Part shown: piece by piece, positions 61,757-64,000 of the stretch
Numbering within the stretch: the first letter of the stretch is position 1
Layout of the letters: each line of letters starts with the position of its first letter
Translations under genes and position numbers: made by a program
The notes under the pieces: generated by a model
Databases searched by the model: none
What the model was told of the DNA's origin: nothing
Seen by the model: only the letters and a program-made list of their open reading frames with translations
Source of the DNA: Cordylochernes scorpioides
Taxonomy: Eukaryota; Arthropoda; Arachnida; Pseudoscorpiones; Chernetidae
Direction: 5' to 3'
DNA length: 64,000 nt
Assembly: GCA_030710605.1 (NCBI GenBank)
Contig: CP092872.1
Location: 94,856,737 to 94,920,736 of the forward strand

Positions 61757-62846
61757 TCTATATATATAAAAATGAATGTATGTGTGTCTGTTTGTTTGTT
61801 TGTCCTTTATGCCTGACCAAACCACTCATTGGATCGCCATGAAACTTTGGGAAGTTATTTAGTATAGTACTGGGAAGGTTTCTAGCAAATAAAATTTTTG
61901 AAATAACTTTTCGCCTAGAAATAATCAAGATAAATATTCTAATTTATCTGTTATAATTCAACAATCTGCTCTAAATATTATCATGATGATACGATGATTT
62001 TGTAATGTAGAAAATTAGGAAAGACAAAATTCAGGATGACACGGCAATTTATTTGAGACAAGAATAATGATACAATTCAAAGGCAAGATACTATTCCTTT
62101 AACTTCCAAATACCGAGGGAACCAATTAATATTGATTTTATTCAACTTATCGAGTATTTTTCAAGGGACCGGGAAAAAATGTTCACTTTATCGAGAGATT
62201 CGTTAAACAAACCTTTACTCGGGTAAAACCCGGGCGAAGCCGGGTACATCCATACAAGAATAATGATACAATTCCAAGGCAAGATACTATTCCTTTAACT
62301 TCCAATTACCGAGGGAACCAATTAATATTGATTTTATTCAACTTATCGAGTATTTTTCAAGGGACCGGGAAAAAATGTTCACTTTATCGAGAGATTCGTT
62401 AAACAAACCTTTACTCGGGTAAAACCCAGGCGAAGCCGGGTACATCCATACAAGAATAATGATACAATTCCAAGGCAAGATACTATTCCTTTTACTTCCA
62501 ATTACCGAGGGAACCAATTAATATTGATTTTATTCAACTTATCGAGTATTTTTCAAGGGACCGGGAAAAAAATGCTCACTTTATCGAGAGATTCGTTAGA
62601 CAAACTTTTACTCGGGTAAAACCCGGGCGAAGCCGGGTACATCCATACAAGAATAATGATACAATTCCAAGGCAAGATACTATTCCTTTTACTTCCAATT
62701 ACCGAGGGAACCAATTAATATTGATTTTATTCAACTTATCGAGTATTTTTCAAGGGACCGGGAAAAAAATGCTCACTTTATCGAGAGATTCGTTAGACAA
62801 ACTTTTACTCGGGTAAAACCCGGGTGAAGCCGGGTACGTCTGCTAG
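61757..62846 (+). mobile_element. Complete non-autonomous Helitron with repeated 3' end
   Basis: Starts A|TCTATATATATAAAAATG at 61757 and ends CCCGGGTGAAGCCGGGTACG then TCTGCTAG|T at 62846. The interior has no Rep/helicase frame. 62055-62846 consists of four 196-197-bp units, each ending in the same CCCGGG...GCCGGGTAC hairpin. Confidence 0.9.
62055..62846 (+). repeat. Four tandem 196-197-bp copies of the Helitron 3' region
   Basis: AGAATAATGATACAATT begins units at 62061, 62257, 62453 and 62650. Each unit includes ACCGAGGGAACCAATTAATA, TTATCGAGTATTTTTCAAGG and the GGGTAAAACCCGGGCGAAGC hairpin. Only the last carries the CTAG terminus. Confidence 0.92.
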
Positions 62847-62929
62847 TCATTGTATATATAGCATGTATAACAGAGAGATTTTTAAATTAAAACTACTTTT
62901 TTGTATCATTAATATAAGATTATAAATTT

Positions 62930-63210
62930 TTTACACAAATAAATTTACTGGCAATGCGCTTCTTTTAAATATCATCAAATATTATCTCTACAGACCTTAC
63001 TGCAATGATATGAGTTATTGAATGAGAGGGCTTGGCTCATCAGTAGTGAACCCTCTCAGCGGTTTCGCCAAATTAGCCACTGAGAGGGTTCACTACTGAT
63101 GAGCCAAGCCCTCTCATTCAATAACTCATATCATTGCAGTAAGGTCTGTAGAGATAATATTGGATGATATTTAAAAGAAGCACATTGCCAGTAAATTTAT
63201 TTGTGTGAAA
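62930..63210. repeat. Long foldback, ~130-bp arms, with hammerhead-like boxes
   Basis: Arms 62930-63060 and 63081-63210 are inverse copies (ATTTACTGGCAATGCGCTTC ... GCTTGGCTCATCAGTAGTGA) around a 20-bp loop. Minus strand 63072-63031 reads TTTGGCGAAACCGCTGAGAG then GGTTCACTACTGATGAGCC, the family-2 motif also at 20679-20718. Confidence 0.85.
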
Positions 63211-63436
63211 TTTTAACGATAGATGGCAATTAATATAAAATTATATAAGGTTATAAATAATGATGATCATTGTAGCAGATCATTTATTATTCTATGAAAA
63301 GATCTTTAATTTTGATATTTATATTTTGATACACTCTAAAATTTTCTCATTGCCTCTCTACTATTTTATTACTTTTAATTTGGTTTTGCTTTAAATAAAT
63401 TGCTGTGTTATTCTGAAGTTTGTCTTTCCTAATTTT

Positions 63437-63559
63437 TTTTTCTTTTTCTTCTGTCTATATCGTTGTTTCCTTTGTCTCACTGCTTTGTTCTTATGCATAC
63501 CTCTGGTGAATCCTGTATAGGGTCAGTGACCCTAAATAAAGGCTTTTTGTTGTTGTTGT
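63437..63559 (+). mobile_element. (TTG)n-tailed retroposon, 123 bp
   Basis: TTTGTCTTTCCTAATTTT flanks both sides (63419-63436 and 63560-63577). Same 3' end as 54903-55110 (AGGGTC-A-GTGACCCT, AATAAAGGCTTTTT, (GTT)n); strongly 5'-truncated. Confidence 0.88.
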
Positions 63560-63721
63560 TTTGTCTTTCCTAATTTTCTATGTTACAATATATTTCTTGA
63601 AAAAAGATACTTCGGCCAGTATAAATCTTTTTACAATATATATATGTTATAATAATTATTATTTTGAGATAGAAATTAATTGCTGGTTCTTTTGAGTACC
63701 TAATGGTATAGTTTGCAGTGA

Positions 63722-64000
63722 TGGCAAAGTTCCGCCGAGTATATCAATACGTTAGATTTGGAACTATATATTTGTTTACCGCGATAGGCCTAGCGCGGAA
63801 TAATACAATTGCCAATGGTCGTCTGAAATGAATTTCTCACCTATAAGGCATCTGTGTATATACAGTTAAACCTATCTATAGCGCCCCCTCTTGGGACTCA
63901 CCAAAATAGGGTGTTATAGAGAGGGGGTTCTATAGACAGGTCACTTTTAATGTAAATCGCATAGTACTACATATTTAAAATCGGGCGCTATAGAGAGGGA
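63722..64000. repeat. Copy of the 34484-34785 segment, cut by the window end
   Basis: AAAGTTCCGCCGAGTATATC ... CTAGCGCGGAATAATACAAT followed by the MITE beginning CAGTTAAACCTATCTATAGC at 63863, incomplete at 64000. Confidence 0.82.

Overview
The window is AT-rich nuclear DNA from an invertebrate animal, most likely an arthropod. Evidence: animal-type protein families (a 26S proteasome lid subunit, a C2H2 zinc-finger protein), U6 snRNA and tRNA-Gly derived sequences, and a dense mix of Penelope-like, Helitron, hAT, pogo, Ty3/gypsy and LINE elements. One LINE fragment has the C-terminal layout I associate with arachnid elements. I cannot name the species. Nothing is prokaryotic; operons and ribosome-binding sites do not apply.

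Only three host-type genes are supported. A 614-residue protein with eight C2H2 fingers lies at 15222-17066 (+). A 260-residue protein of unknown function lies at 35318-36100 (-). An intronless, N-terminally shortened proteasome subunit Rpn6/PSMD11 lies at 48245-49405 (-). Nearly everything else is mobile or tandemly repeated.

Layout. 0-3.1 kb: deleted pogo/Tigger transposon, a MITE, a LINE tail and a MITE whose end is amplified into eleven 76-bp units. 3.7-7.2 kb: a 66-bp satellite whose founder unit is a piece of U6 snRNA. 8.0-10.6 kb: a non-autonomous LTR element on the minus strand. 11.1-13.2 kb: an internally deleted Ty3/gypsy element. 13.7-14.8 kb: an inverted pair of Penelope-like GIY-YIG ends. 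15.2-17.1 kb: the zinc-finger gene, then 2.5 kb of AT-rich DNA. 19.6-29.2 kb: SINEs, MITEs, Penelope-type hammerhead-like repeats, a 122-bp array, a head-to-head tRNA-like pair and (TG)n-tailed retroposons. 29.4-32.4 kb: an array of 48- and 32-bp units grown from a MITE end. 32.9-39.7 kb: MITEs, SINEs, hammerhead-like units, the unknown gene, a LINE end and a (TTG)n-tailed retroposon. 40.2-42.7 kb: a 107-bp array. 43.6-47.3 kb: a Helitron carrying tRNA-Gly and a nearly intact hAT element inside a SINE. 47.7-56.5 kb: the PSMD11 copy, more Helitrons (one with tRNA-Gly), a GC-rich reverse-transcriptase fragment, an LTR relic and foldbacks. 56.5-60.1 kb: a 41-copy 86-bp minisatellite. 60.1-64.0 kb: foldbacks, a U6 pseudogene, a LINE fragment, a Helitron with a four-fold repeated 3' end, and MITEs.

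Recurring themes: (1) ends of small DNA transposons repeatedly seed tandem arrays; (2) structural RNA genes (U6, tRNA-Gly, other tRNA-like sequences) have been copied or carried by repeats; (3) several sequence-divergent families share a hammerhead-ribozyme layout with compensatory stem changes; (4) three retroposon families end in a covarying hairpin, AATAAAGGCTTT and a microsatellite. Many insertions are young: LTR pairs that read as identical and intact target-site duplications. All coordinates and alignments were made by eye and may be off by a few bases.
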